Shown: one piece after another, positions 33,335 to 43,210 of the stretch
Layout: the number at the start of each line of letters is the position of its first letter
Numbering within the stretch: position 1 is the first letter of the stretch
Assembly (NCBI RefSeq): GCF_023898315.1
Contig: NC_064622.1
Coordinates: 359,023,234-359,087,233 of the forward strand
Source of the DNA: Schistocerca nitens
Lineage: Eukaryota; Arthropoda; Insecta; Orthoptera; Acrididae
Length of the DNA: 64,000 nt
Direction: 5' to 3'
Made by a program: the position numbers and the translations under genes
Notes under the pieces: generated by a model
Told to the model about the DNA's origin: nothing
Databases searched by the model: none
The model's input: only the letters and a program-made list of their open reading frames with translations

Positions 33335-34379
33335 GTCATATAAAATAAAAGACTAACACTGCCTGTCCATATTGTGAGCAAGGCATGCTAATTCCTCCAT
33401 CTTATGTCTTATAACACTGGATTATAAATAAGTTAGTTGTAAGTTATAATAAAATTAATCTCTGGAAAGAAATCACAAAGTTGGAGGATCAAAACTATAC
33501 TAAAATTTCTAGTTACAATACCTATTTTAGAATAGTTACTACTTAAAATAGCTATTGCAAAACAGAAAATGCTGATTTTTGAACCAGTCCAAGAGAGCAA
33601 CCTTGTAGCAAGCAAGATAGCGTAGGAATAAGTAAGATTTTTTCAACTTGTGTTGGAGCTCCACCAATGGAAGTTTTCTCCTCTTGGCATACAACTTTTT
33701 AGTTTTTTTCAGTTTCTGTTTGTAGTACAATTATTTTTCTAGTGGACGTATTTCACTTAGAACATCTGACCCAGCCTGTGTGATGACAAGTTATTTCAGG
33801 CAGTTGAAAATTGTATTTTAACTTGGAACTATTACATTTCAGCTTTATTACAACGTATTTTCTGTGATTTACAACATGTCCTGGCATCAGTTACTAACTG
33901 TAAGGTATGAGAAATATTTGCCTGTACTGTCTGATGGCTTATAACATTGAAGTACAAAACACACACAAACACGTACACCATAAATTACAAGAATACATCT
34001 ATCTCCCAATCAGGAAATAAAAAGATATAAATTAATGGTAAGTTGTATCAAGTAATATGAATAAAGGAAATATTATTTACCATTCACTAGCTCACCAGCC
34101 GAGCACAGTTATTTTTTTTTACAATAATGTATCACAGTATAGCATATATGGATGCAAATACATACATGTACACTTTTTGAGCTCTCAGGGACAGACAACA
34201 TCAAAATGGTTGTAATATTCTTTTATGTTTTGTGTAATAGAGTCAGCAAAATAAGAAGGGTGCAAAGATCTGAAACTCACGTTCAAAGCATCTATGGATT
34301 GTCACAAAAGCTGCAGCAGAGACTGCTACTATAGCAGATTACGAGATTCTACCCACATGGATTCCTGTGGTGGTATGCT
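33335..34379. other. Intergenic, nothing recognised
   Basis: AT-rich. Short frames only. No named repeat. Confidence 0.5.
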
Positions 34380-34710
34380 AGTGAATAAAGACACTACATC
34401 CAAACTTGCCAGCTGATCTCTATTAGTGAGACAAAGTTATTACAGATGTTCAAAATGAATAGAATTATTGATGTGAAGTCGTCGTTTCCCCATAGATGAC
34501 TCAGGAAAGTAGTCGGATATTTTGTCAAGTTGTGTGTTACTGCTACTGTATTGATGACCATGGGTTGCAGTGGAATGTCCTCTTTGTGGACTTTTGGTAG
34601 GCCATACAGCCATGGTAGAGGAGCATCTTGGGGTCGAAGTTTCTTGACAGTTTTCACATCGAAAGTACTGCAAAGAAGTACATTGGTTATTCTTTGGAGG
34701 TGACAAATCA
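34380..34710 (-). mobile_element. Penelope-like RT fragment, second PLE lineage
   Basis: The minus strand encodes LRPQDAPLPWLYGLPKVHKE then DIPLQPMVINTVAVTHNLTK, the 'LYGLPKVHK...PLRPI' entry motif of Penelope RTs, with no catalytic box. It is unlike the CNHCAALY family and may belong with the copy at 62003-63011. It abuts the RTE tail at 34711. Confidence 0.75.
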
Positions 34711-37110
34711 TGTTGTTGTTGTTGTTGTGGTCTTCAGTCCAGAGACTGGTTTGATGCAGCTCTCGATGCTACTCTATCCTGTGCAACCTTCTTCATCTCC
34801 CAGTACCTACTGCAACTTACATCCTTCTGGATCTGTTTAGTGTATTCATCTCTTGGTCTCCCTCTATGATTTTTACCCTCCTCGCTGCCCTCCAATACTA
34901 AATTTGTGATCCCTTGATGCCTCAGAATATGTTCTACTAACCAATCCATTCTTCTAGTCAAGTTGTGCCACCAATTTCTCTTCTCTCCAATTCTATTCAA
35001 TATCTCCTCATTAGTTATGTGAACTACCCCTTCTAATCTTCAGCATTCTTCTGTAGCACCACATTTCGAAAGCTTCTATTCTCTTCTTGTCTAAACTATT
35101 TATCGTCCACATTTCACTTCCATACATGGTTACACTCCATACAAATACTTTCAGGTTTGCCTTTCCTTAATCTTTCTGCTAAGATAAGTCGTAAGGTCAG
35201 TATTGCCTCACGTGTTCCAACATTTCTACGGAATCCAAACTGGTCTTCCCCGAGGTCGGCTTCTACCAGTTTCTCCATTCCTCTGTAAAGAATTTGCATT
35301 GGAATTTGGAGCTGTGACTTATTAAACTGATAGTTTGGTAATTTTCACATCTGTCAACTCCTGCTTTCTTTGGGATTGGATTTATTATATTCTTCTTGAA
35401 GTCCGAGGGTATTTCGCCCGTCTCATACATCTTGCTCACCAAATGGTAGAGTTTTGTCAGGACTGGCTCTCCCAAGGCCGTCAGTAATTCTAATGGAATG
35501 TTGTTTCGACTCAGGTCTTTCAGTGCTCTGTCAAACTCTTCACGCAGTATAGTATCTCCCATTTCATCTTCATCTACATCCTCTTCCATTTCCATAATAT
35601 TGTCTTCAAGGACATCGCCCTCGTATAGACCTTCTATATACTGCTTCTACATTTCTGCTTTCCCTTCTTTGCTTAGAACTGGGTTTGCATCTGAGCTCTT
35701 GATATTCATACAAGTGGCTCTCTTTTCTCCAAAGGTCTCTTTAATTTTCCTGTAGACAGTATCTATCTTGCCCCTAGTGAGATAAGCCTCTACATCCTTA
35801 CATTTCTCCTCTAGCCATCTCTGCTTAGCCATTTTGCACTTCCTGTCGATCTCATTTTTGAGATGTTTGTATTCCTTTTTGCTTGCTTCATTTACTGCAT
35901 TTTTATATTTTCTCCTTTCATCAATTAAATTCAATATTTCTTCTGTTACCCAAGGATTTCTACTAGCCCTTGTCTTTTTACCTACTTGATCCTCTGCTGC
36001 CTTCACTACTTCATCCCTCAGAGCTACCCATTCTTCTTCTTCTACTGTACTTCTTTCCCCCATTCCTGTCAATTGTCCCCTTATGCTCTCCCTGAAACTC
36101 TGTACAACATCTTGTTCTTTCTGTTTATCCAGGTCCCATCTCCTTAAATTCCCACCTTTTTGCAGTTTCTTCAGTTTTAATCTACAGTTCATAACCAATA
36201 GATTGTGGTCAGTGTCCACATCTGCCCCTGGAAATGTCTTACAATTTAAAACCTGGTTCATGAATCTCTGTCTTACCATTATATAATCTCTCTGATACCT
36301 TCTAGTATCTCCTGGATTCTTCCATGTATACAACCGTCTTTTATGATTGTTGAACCAAGTGTTAGCTATGATTATGCTCTGTGCAAAATTCTACCAGGCG
36401 GTTTCCTCTTTCATTTCTCACCCCCAATCCATATTCACCTACTATGTTTCCTTCTCTCCCTTTTCCTACTCTCGAATTTCAGTCACCCATGACTTAAATT
36501 TTCGTCTCCCTTCACTACCTGAATAATTTCTTTTATCTCATCATATATTTCTTCAATTTCTTCATCATCTGCAGAGCTAGTTGACATATAAACTTGTACT
36601 ACTGTAGTAGGCATGGGCTTCGTGTCTATCTTGGCCACAATAATGTGTTCACTATGCTGTTTGTAGTAGCTTACCCGCACTCCCGTTTTTTTATTCATTA
36701 TTAAACCTACTCCTGCAATACCCCTATTTGATTTTGTATTTATAACCCTGTATTCACCTGACCAAAAGTCTTGTTCCTCCTGCCACCAAACTTCACTAAT
36801 TCCCACTATATCTAACTTTAACCTATCCATTTCCCTTTTTAAATTTTCTAACCTACCAGCCCAATTAAGGGATCTGACATTCCACAATCCGATCCATAGA
36901 ACGCCAGTTTTCTTTCTTCTGATAATGACGTGCTCTTGAGTAGTCCCCGTCCGGACATCTGAATGGGGGACTATTTTATCTCCGGAACATTTTACCCAAG
37001 AGGATGCTATCATCATTTAACCATACAGTAAAGCTGCATGCCCTCGGGAAAAGTTACGGCTGTAGTTTCTCCATGCTTTCAGCCGTTCGCAGTACCAGCA
37101 CAGCAATGTG
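34711..37110 (-). mobile_element. RTE-type LINE, copy 3, nearly 5'-complete but internally deleted
   Basis: The minus strand starts with MMIASSWVKCSGDKIV and the AP endonuclease (WNVRSLNWAGRLENLKREMD; LDIVGISEVWWQEEQDFW; VGLIMNKKTGVRVSYY). A linker domain (RWDLDKQKEQDVVQSF), RT entry (IINPIPKKAGVDRCENYQTI; EDQFGFRRNVGTREAIL) and the C-terminal tail follow. Compared with copy 1, the FADD-containing half of the RT is missing at about 35150, where the endonuclease-RT part joins the 3' end directly. The 3' end at 34711 carries CAACAACAACAACA. Frames are interrupted. Confidence 0.87.
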
Positions 37111-37208
37111 ATGGAGCCCCTTAGAAAAATAGCGGAAAGGTCGGGGAAGGAGGCCAGTGTTCACTCTGTCTGCTTGCAGGGGGGGGGGGGGGGGGTCTCA
37201 TCCGAGAT

Positions 37209-37619
37209 GTGGAGGAGGCCCTGCCGGCGGCAATAGAGAGCAATGGGTGTACCCGACTGCAAATTGTTGCTCGTGTCGACACCAATGACTCCTGCCGTCT
37301 GGTTTCAGAGGTCATCCTCAGTTCATACACGCACTTGGCGGAGTTGGTGAAGGCGGAATGCCTCCCTCGCGGGGAGCTGACTATTTGTAGTATCGTTCCC
37401 AGAACCGATCGCGTTCCTCTGGTTTGGAGCCAAGTGGAAGGCTTAAACCAGAGGCTCAGACAATTCTGCGGAGATCTGGGGTGCAAATTTCTCGACCTCC
37501 GCTATCGGGTGGAGAAATGTAGGGTCTCCCTGAATAGGTCAGGGATGCACTACACGCAAGAAGCGGCTACAAGGGTAGCGGAGTACGTGTGGAGTGCACA
37601 TGTGGGTTTTTTAGGTTAG
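37209..37619 (+). pseudogene. CR1 ORF1 C-terminal esterase-like domain
   Basis: Reads IVARVDTNDSCRLVSEVILS (the V-x-TND block of CR1 esterases, Gly replaced by Arg), then LTICSIVPRTDRVPLVWSQV, FLDLRYRVEKCRVSLNRSGMHYTQEA (the D/H block, here GMHY). It is about 137 codons. The N-terminal nucleophile region is missing or lies beyond the G-run, so only the back half of the fold is visible. The role in CR1 mobility is poorly understood. Confidence 0.65.
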
Positions 37620-40237
37620 AGAATTCCCTCCGTAGGCCCGACAAGACGCCTCCTGAGTTGCGGCAAGGTAGGAGTAGGCAAAATGCAACATGGAATAACA
37701 GTATTAATGTGCTAATAGTAAACTGCAAGAGCATCTATAGAAAGGTCCCAGAACTGCTCTCATTAATGAACGGTCACAATGCCCACATAGTAATAGGGAC
37801 AGAAAGTTGGCTGAAACCAGATGTAAACAGTAATGAAATTCTAAACTCAGATTGGAATGTATACCGCAGAGACAGGCTGGACAGCGAAGGGGGAGGCGTG
37901 TTTATAGCTATAAGAAGTGCAATAGTATCGGAGGAAATTGACGGAAATCCAAAATGTGAAATGATTTGGGTGAAGGTCACGGTTAAAGCAGGCTCAGACA
38001 TGGTAATTGGATGTCTCTATAGGCCCTCTGGCACAGCAGCTGTTGTGGCTGAGCACCTGAAGGATAATTTGGAAAATATTTCGAGTAGATTTCCCCACCA
38101 TGTTATAGTTCTGGGTGGAGATTTTAATTTGCCGGATATAGACTGGGAGACTCCAACGTTCATAACGGGTGGTAGGGACAAAGAATCCAGTGAAATTTTT
38201 TTAAGTGCTTTATCTGAAAACTATCTTGAGTAGTTAAACAGAGAACCAACTCGTGGCAATAACATATTAGACCTTCTGGTGACAAACAGACCTGAACTAT
38301 TTGAAACAGTTAACGCAGAACAGGGAATCAGCAATCATAAAGCGGTTACTGCATCGATGACTTCAGCCATAAATAGAAATATTAAAAAAGGTAGGAAGAT
38401 TTTTCTGTTTAGCAAAAGTGACAAAAAGCAGATTTCAGAGTACCTGATGGCTCAACACAAAAGCTTTGTCTCAAGTACAGATGTTGAGGATCAGTGGACA
38501 AAGTTCAGAACCATCGTACAATACCCATTAGATGAGTATGTGCCAAGCAAGATCGTAAGAGATGGAAAAGAGCCACCTTGGTACAACAACCGAGTTAGAA
38601 AACTGCTGCGGAAGCAAAGGGAACTTCACAGCAAACATAAACATAGCCAAAGCCTTGCAGACAAACAAAAATTACACGAAGCGAAATGTAGTGTGAGGAG
38701 GGCTATGCGAGAGGCATTCAATGAATTCGAAAGTAAAGTTCTGTGTACTGACTTGGCAGAAAATCCTAAGAAATTTTGGTCTTATGTCAAAGCGGTAGGT
38801 GGATCAAAACAAAATGTCCAGACACTCTGTGACCAAAATGATACTGAAACAGAGGATGACAGACTAAAGGCCGAAATACTAAATGTCTTTTTCCAAAGCT
38901 GTTTCACAGAGGAAGACTGCACTGTAGTTCCTTCTCTAGATTGTTGCACAGATGACAAAATGGTAGATATCGAAACAGACGACAGAGGGATAGAGAAACA
39001 ATTAAAATCGCTCAAAAGAGGAAAGGCCGCTGGACCTGATGGGATACCAGTTCGATTTTACACAGAGTACGCGAAGGAACTTGCCCCCCTTCTTGCAGCG
39101 GTGTACCGTAGGTCTCTAGAAGAGTGTAGCGTTCCAAAGGATTGGAAAAGGGCACAGGTCATCCCCGTTTTCAAGAAGGGACGTCGAACGGGTGTGCAGA
39201 ACTATCTCTAATGTCGATCAGTTGTAGAATTTTGGAATACGTATTATGTAAGAGTATAATGACTGTTCTGGAGACTAGAAATCTACTCTGTAAGAATCAG
39301 CATGGGTTTCAAAAAAGATGATCGTGTGAAACCCAGCTTGCGCCATTCGTCCACGAGACTCAGAGGGTCATAGACATGGGTAGATGCCGTGTTTCTTGAC
39401 TTTCGCAAGGTGTTCGATACAGTTCCCCACAGTCATTTAATGAACAAAGTAAGAGCATATGGACTATCAGACCAATTGTGTGATTGCATTGAAGAGTTCC
39501 TAGATAACAGAATCCAGCATGTCATTCTCAATGGAGAGAAGTCTTCCGAAGTAAGAGTGATTTCAGGTGTGCCGCAGGGGAGTGTCGTAGCACCGTTGCT
39601 ATTCACAGTATACATAAATGACCTTGTGGATGACATCGGAAGTTCACTGAGGCTTTTTGCGGATGATGCTGTGGTATATCGAGAGGTTGTAACAATGGAA
39701 AATTGTACTGAAATGCACGAGGATCTGCAGCGAATTGATGCACGGTGCCGGGAATGTCAATTGAATCTCAATATAGACAAGTGTAATGTGCTGCGAATAC
39801 ATAGAAAGAAAGATCCCTTATCATTTAGCTACAATATAGCAGGTCAGCAACTGGAAGCAGTGAATTCCATAAATTATCTGGGAGTACGCATTAGGAGTGA
39901 TTTAAAATGGAATGACCGTATAAAGTTGATCGTCGGTAAATCAGATGCCAGACTGAGATTCATTGGAAGAATCCTAAGGAAATGCAATCCGAAAACAAAG
40001 GAAGTAGGTTACAGTACGCTTGTTTGCCCACTGCTTGAATACTGCTCAGCAGTGTGGGAGCCCTACCAGATAGGGTTGATAGAAGAGATAGAGAAGATCC
40101 AACAGAGAGCAGCGCGCTTCATTACAGGATCATTTACTAATCGCGAAAGCGTTACGGAGGTGATAGGTAAACTCCAGTGGAAGTCTCTGCAGGAGAGACG
40201 CTCAGTAGCTTGGTACGGGCTTTTGTTGAAGTTTTGA
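37589..40237 (+). pseudogene. CR1-like ORF2: endonuclease and reverse transcriptase
   Basis: Domains in order: AP endonuclease (NVLIVNCKSIYRKVPELLSL; IVIGTESWLKPDV; GGGVFIAIRS; VIVLGGDFNLPDIDWE), spacer, then RT (LKRGKAAGPDGIPVRFY; WKRAQVIPVFKKG; FLDFRKVFDTVPHSHLMNKV; SGVPQGSVVAPLLFTVYIND; LRLFADDAVVY) and the C-terminal domain. Catalytic FADD is kept. Breaks: TAG at 38231-38233, a small deletion near 39193 after VQNY that shifts frame, TGA at 39319-39321, a frameshift near 39380 and TGA at 40235-40237. Where an intact copy or motif can be compared, the stops arise by C-to-T change. No functional product. Confidence 0.9.
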
Positions 40238-40472
40238 GAACATACCTTCACCGAGGAGTCAAGCAGTATATTGCTCCCTCCTACGTATATCTCGCGATGA
40301 GACCATGAGAATAAAATCAGAGAGATAGAGCCCACACAGAGGCATACCGACAATCCTTCATTCCATGAACAATACGAGACTGGAACAGAAGGGAGAACCG
40401 ATAGAGGTACTGAAGGTACTCTCCGCCACACACCGTCAGGTGGCTTGCAGGGTATGGATGTAGATGTAGAAG

Positions 40473-40704
40473 GCTGTTTTGGTCAGTGTTACAGGGCCAG
40501 ATCAGTCAATTATCCAGACTGTTGCCCCTGCAACTACTGAAAAGGGTGCTGCTCCTCTTCAGGAACTACACGTTTGTCTGGCCTCTCAACAGATACCCCT
40601 CCTTTGTGGTTGCACCTACGATACGGCCATCTGCATCGCTGAGGCAGGCAAGCCTCCCCACCAAAGGCAAGGTCCATGGTTCATGGGGGGTGGGGGCTAT
40701 TCTT
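40473..40704. repeat. Unclassified repeat-like segment
   Basis: GC-richer than its surroundings, with a G/T-rich block around 40690 and a frame ending in PPHQRQGPWFMGGG. It looks like repeat sequence rather than a host gene, but I cannot name the family. Confidence 0.3.
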
Positions 40705-40748
40705 TATAGTCATTGGTAAAAGGACTTATCCTTTTGCCAATGACTATA
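40705..40748. repeat. 20-bp hairpin
   Basis: TATAGTCATTGGTAAAAGGA, then CTTA, then its complement with one mismatch. The stem is 20 bp with a 4-base loop. Confidence 0.85.
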
Positions 40749-40924
40749 AATTTCATATCTGGATGTATTGGTAGTAATAAAGAGCACCCTCTCAACTTGC
40801 AGGTCCACTGTGTTGTTAAGTTCAAATTGTGTGTGAAGCTGCTATGGCATCACAACCCATCTCCACTATAACTACATTTACATTTATTTTTATACGTCTT
40901 ACAACAGCACAAAACTGGCATCTA

Positions 40925-41580
40925 ATGGGTAAGGGTGGGATGGAAAAGGACTTTGAGATGGGCCCCGAATGATATGTCGCTTGGGTAGAAAAATGCTCTT
41001 GAACCAACTGTGGATGGAAATGTTAGCTTTGTCATATTGATAAAGCCATATTCAGAGGATCCTGCATCAAACACATTACGTATGTTTCCTTTGCTAGCCG
41101 GTGTTCCAAACCGCATTTCCTTTCGAATCTTGCCAAGTGTGCCTCCTGGCCAGGTCTCATGGATAGAAACCTTCCTTCACAATGTTGAGTATCGTTTCCA
41201 GAAAAGTAGTTACAGGCATATCGGATCTCTCCATCAGAACGCGCCTTCCATTGTTGCATTTGCTGTACCTGAATCCCGAACATTTCAGAATTCTTTCATC
41301 CGAATGACTGCGTCCTTTGAAAGCAATCTTTTTTTAAAAACATTTGCGTTCTTTTGCCAAGGGCGTAAATTTCCAATAAAATAAATTATGATGAACAACA
41401 TCTTTCTTGGAAATCGTTCATATCAGTGAAAGTTCGTCTTTTTTCGGAGGCTGAACCTTCATTTCTTGACCACAGATTTGCAGTTGCTATGCTTTTGCAC
41501 ATGTTCCTGTACCCTTCGTAATGCAAAAACAAATACCTCTGTTATTGCAGATCGCATGCTATCTGGACGGCACGTGTGGC
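40925..41580 (-). pseudogene. Degenerate IS630/Tc1-type DDE transposase
   Basis: On the minus strand, fragments in shifting frames follow the order of a common insect transposase: RRTFTDMNDFQER (as 'TDIDDFDK..IRR'), NNGRRVLMERSDMPV (as 'R.LMER.DI'), VSIHETWPGG (as 'VY.DETW', with the first catalytic Asp changed to His), then GTPASKGNIRNVFDAGSSEY and GFINMTKLTF (as 'GKG.R...HAGS..GF...KL.F'). At least two frameshifts and several stops. It ends about 360 bp before the POLR3B start codon. A divergent host gene was considered first and dropped because of these matches. Confidence 0.55.
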
Positions 41581-41599
41581 AGAAATGAATTGACACTTA

Positions 41600-41942
41600 A
41601 CAACAGTCTGCTCTTCACGAAACAAACCGGGACTGGACTTCACTTAGTTTTCTGACTGTCATGCCAATTGGTATGACGGTCAGTAGTACTGTAGGATTTT
41701 CCCCCAAGCCTGTTGACTGGGCGGTTGGTAGGAGGGGTATGCATTAGCAAGTTTTACTGTCTTTGGGAACGCGGCTCATCCAGCAGACGACTTGACAGTC
41801 TGCCTTTATCGACGTTTAGAATCGATAGTATGGCTACACCTAGAGTACGACATGTGAGCGCTTGTTTTGATTTTTGTTGAGGTTATGGTCTAACGTGTAT
41901 ACATAGTTATCTGAAGATGTGAACCAATATTAGATGTTAAAA
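41600..41942 (+). promoter_or_regulatory. POLR3B: Presumed POLR3B promoter and 5' UTR
   Basis: The 343 bp before the POLR3B start codon hold an imperfect 32-bp palindrome at 41652-41683 and AATCGATAG around 41819-41828, close to the DRE motif (TATCGATA) of insect housekeeping promoters. No TATA box is placed where it would help. The transcription start site cannot be read from sequence. A 16-codon upstream frame, 41830-41880, ends before the main start. Confidence 0.45.
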
Positions 41943-42017
41943 ATGGAAGAACATAGCATGTACGGAGATTGGACAGGAGATCCCAAAAAACTGGGAGATG
42001 CAGTGAAGCCTATCGAA
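41943..42017 (+). CDS. POLR3B: RNA polymerase III subunit RPC2 (POLR3B), exon 1
   Basis: POLR3B is the second-largest, catalytic-centre subunit of nuclear RNA polymerase III, which makes tRNAs and 5S rRNA. Exon 1 encodes 25 residues (MEEHSMYGDWTGDPKKLGDA then VKPIE) and ends in phase 0 at a consensus donor GTGAGT at 42018. Joined to exon 2 it gives ...[22 protein letters not shown], and the human protein has the same arrangement of a poorly conserved ~25-residue leader before EEKW. A second Met at codon 6 could also initiate. The gene opens head-on into 17.7 kb of intron. Confidence 0.82.
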
Positions 42018-42624
42018 GTGAGTGCATAGCTGTATGCAGTAGCGTGGTGTTTTCCTTTCGTTTGACACTGTAATTTTTTGACGGATACATTGTTTCAGTT
42101 ACCTTGCGCATATTGGTTATTCTGATAATCAAGTCGGCTTACATCGGTAGAGTAATACGCTGATTCAGTGGAACACAAAAATTACATTGTCAAAAAGGAA
42201 GATAACTGCACTTTGTAACACTCACATTGCTGTTTAGTGTTAACAAATGTAATTGCGTTTATTGCTCTCTCTTGTGCTAGAGATGCGTTGGTACAGTTTC
42301 AGTGTATGTTTCTGTGTTAGCCATACTGTCTCACCATTGTCATTGGTTCAGCTGTGGTTTTCAAGTGCATCAGATTTTTTACTAATATCTACCTAGAAGG
42401 AGAAGTCAGAAAAGGTTGAATTGTAAAAGTTCAGCCAGATCAACAAACATGTGGCGAAAGGCCCTTTCTGGATATCAAATGGTTAAAGTCAGCTCAGTAC
42501 TTCCCCTGCCTTAACCTTCTGCACTGTCTGTTTCATTATATTAATCCATTTTGTCTGTAATTTATTTTATTATGATTGTCAATGCACACACAGAAATTTG
42601 CTATACATTGTTTTTTTTTTAATC

Positions 42625-43210
42625 ACATATACATCTGTACTTCACAAGCCACCTTACAGTGTGTGGCAGAGGGCGCTTTTTGTACCACTGTCACTTCCAC
42701 CTTTTGCTGTTTTTTGTGTATGGTTCATGAGAATGACAATTGTTGGTTAAGCCCCCACATGAACTCAAATCTGTTTAAGCTTGTCTTCATGGACTGCTCA
42801 TGAGATATATGTGGGAGGAAATAAGTAGTATATTGTTTGACCCATGTGTACAGAATTGAAACACGTGCTCATATGTTGAGTACACTTTCGGAACTTTAAC
42901 ATACAATGATGTAGAATGCCTTTCTTGCAGCATCTGTCACTGGAATGGGCTGAGCATCTCTGTGACACTTTCCAGATGAACCTGCAATGGAAGGTGCTGT
43001 TCTTCTTTGGATCGTCTCTATTTTCTGTATCAGTCTTATATGGCACAAATCCCAGACTGACGAGCAGTATTCAAATATTGATGAAACGAGTGATCTGTAA
43101 GCTACTTCCTTTGTCAATGGACCACATTTCCTGTTGATTCTTTCAATCAATCTTAGTTCAGCACCACCCTAACCCACAGTTAATTTTATGTGGTTGTTCC
43201 ACTTCACATT
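42625..43210 (-). mobile_element. CR1-like LINE 3' fragment
   Basis: The minus strand reads LIERINRKCGPLTKEVAYRS, LVSSIFEYCSSVWDL, LIQKIETIQRR, the C-terminal ORF2 motifs of the CR1 element at 37113-40472, followed by a 3' end with CTGTGTGTGGCAGAGG on the + strand. It is heavily diverged (HIR for YQ, and PSIAG for FITG). Confidence 0.75.

Larger units (their letters stand above)
37113..40472 (+). mobile_element. CR1/L2-group LINE, nearly full ORF2, decayed
   Basis: Two coding parts lie on the + strand. The first (37209-37619) resembles the esterase (SGNH-type) ORF1 of CR1 LINEs. The second spans AP endonuclease through RT (37589-40237). The 3' end is GGATGTAGATGTAG near 40460, the same as in copies at 42625, 45868 and 63602. 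A G16 run sits at 37180. The element lies directly behind the RTE copy 3 on the opposite strand. Confidence 0.9.

Noticed and set aside
41010-41560. Divergent host gene on the minus strand sharing a promoter with POLR3B
   Set aside because: The peptides follow the order of an insect DDE transposase and require several frameshifts. No consistent splice sites.
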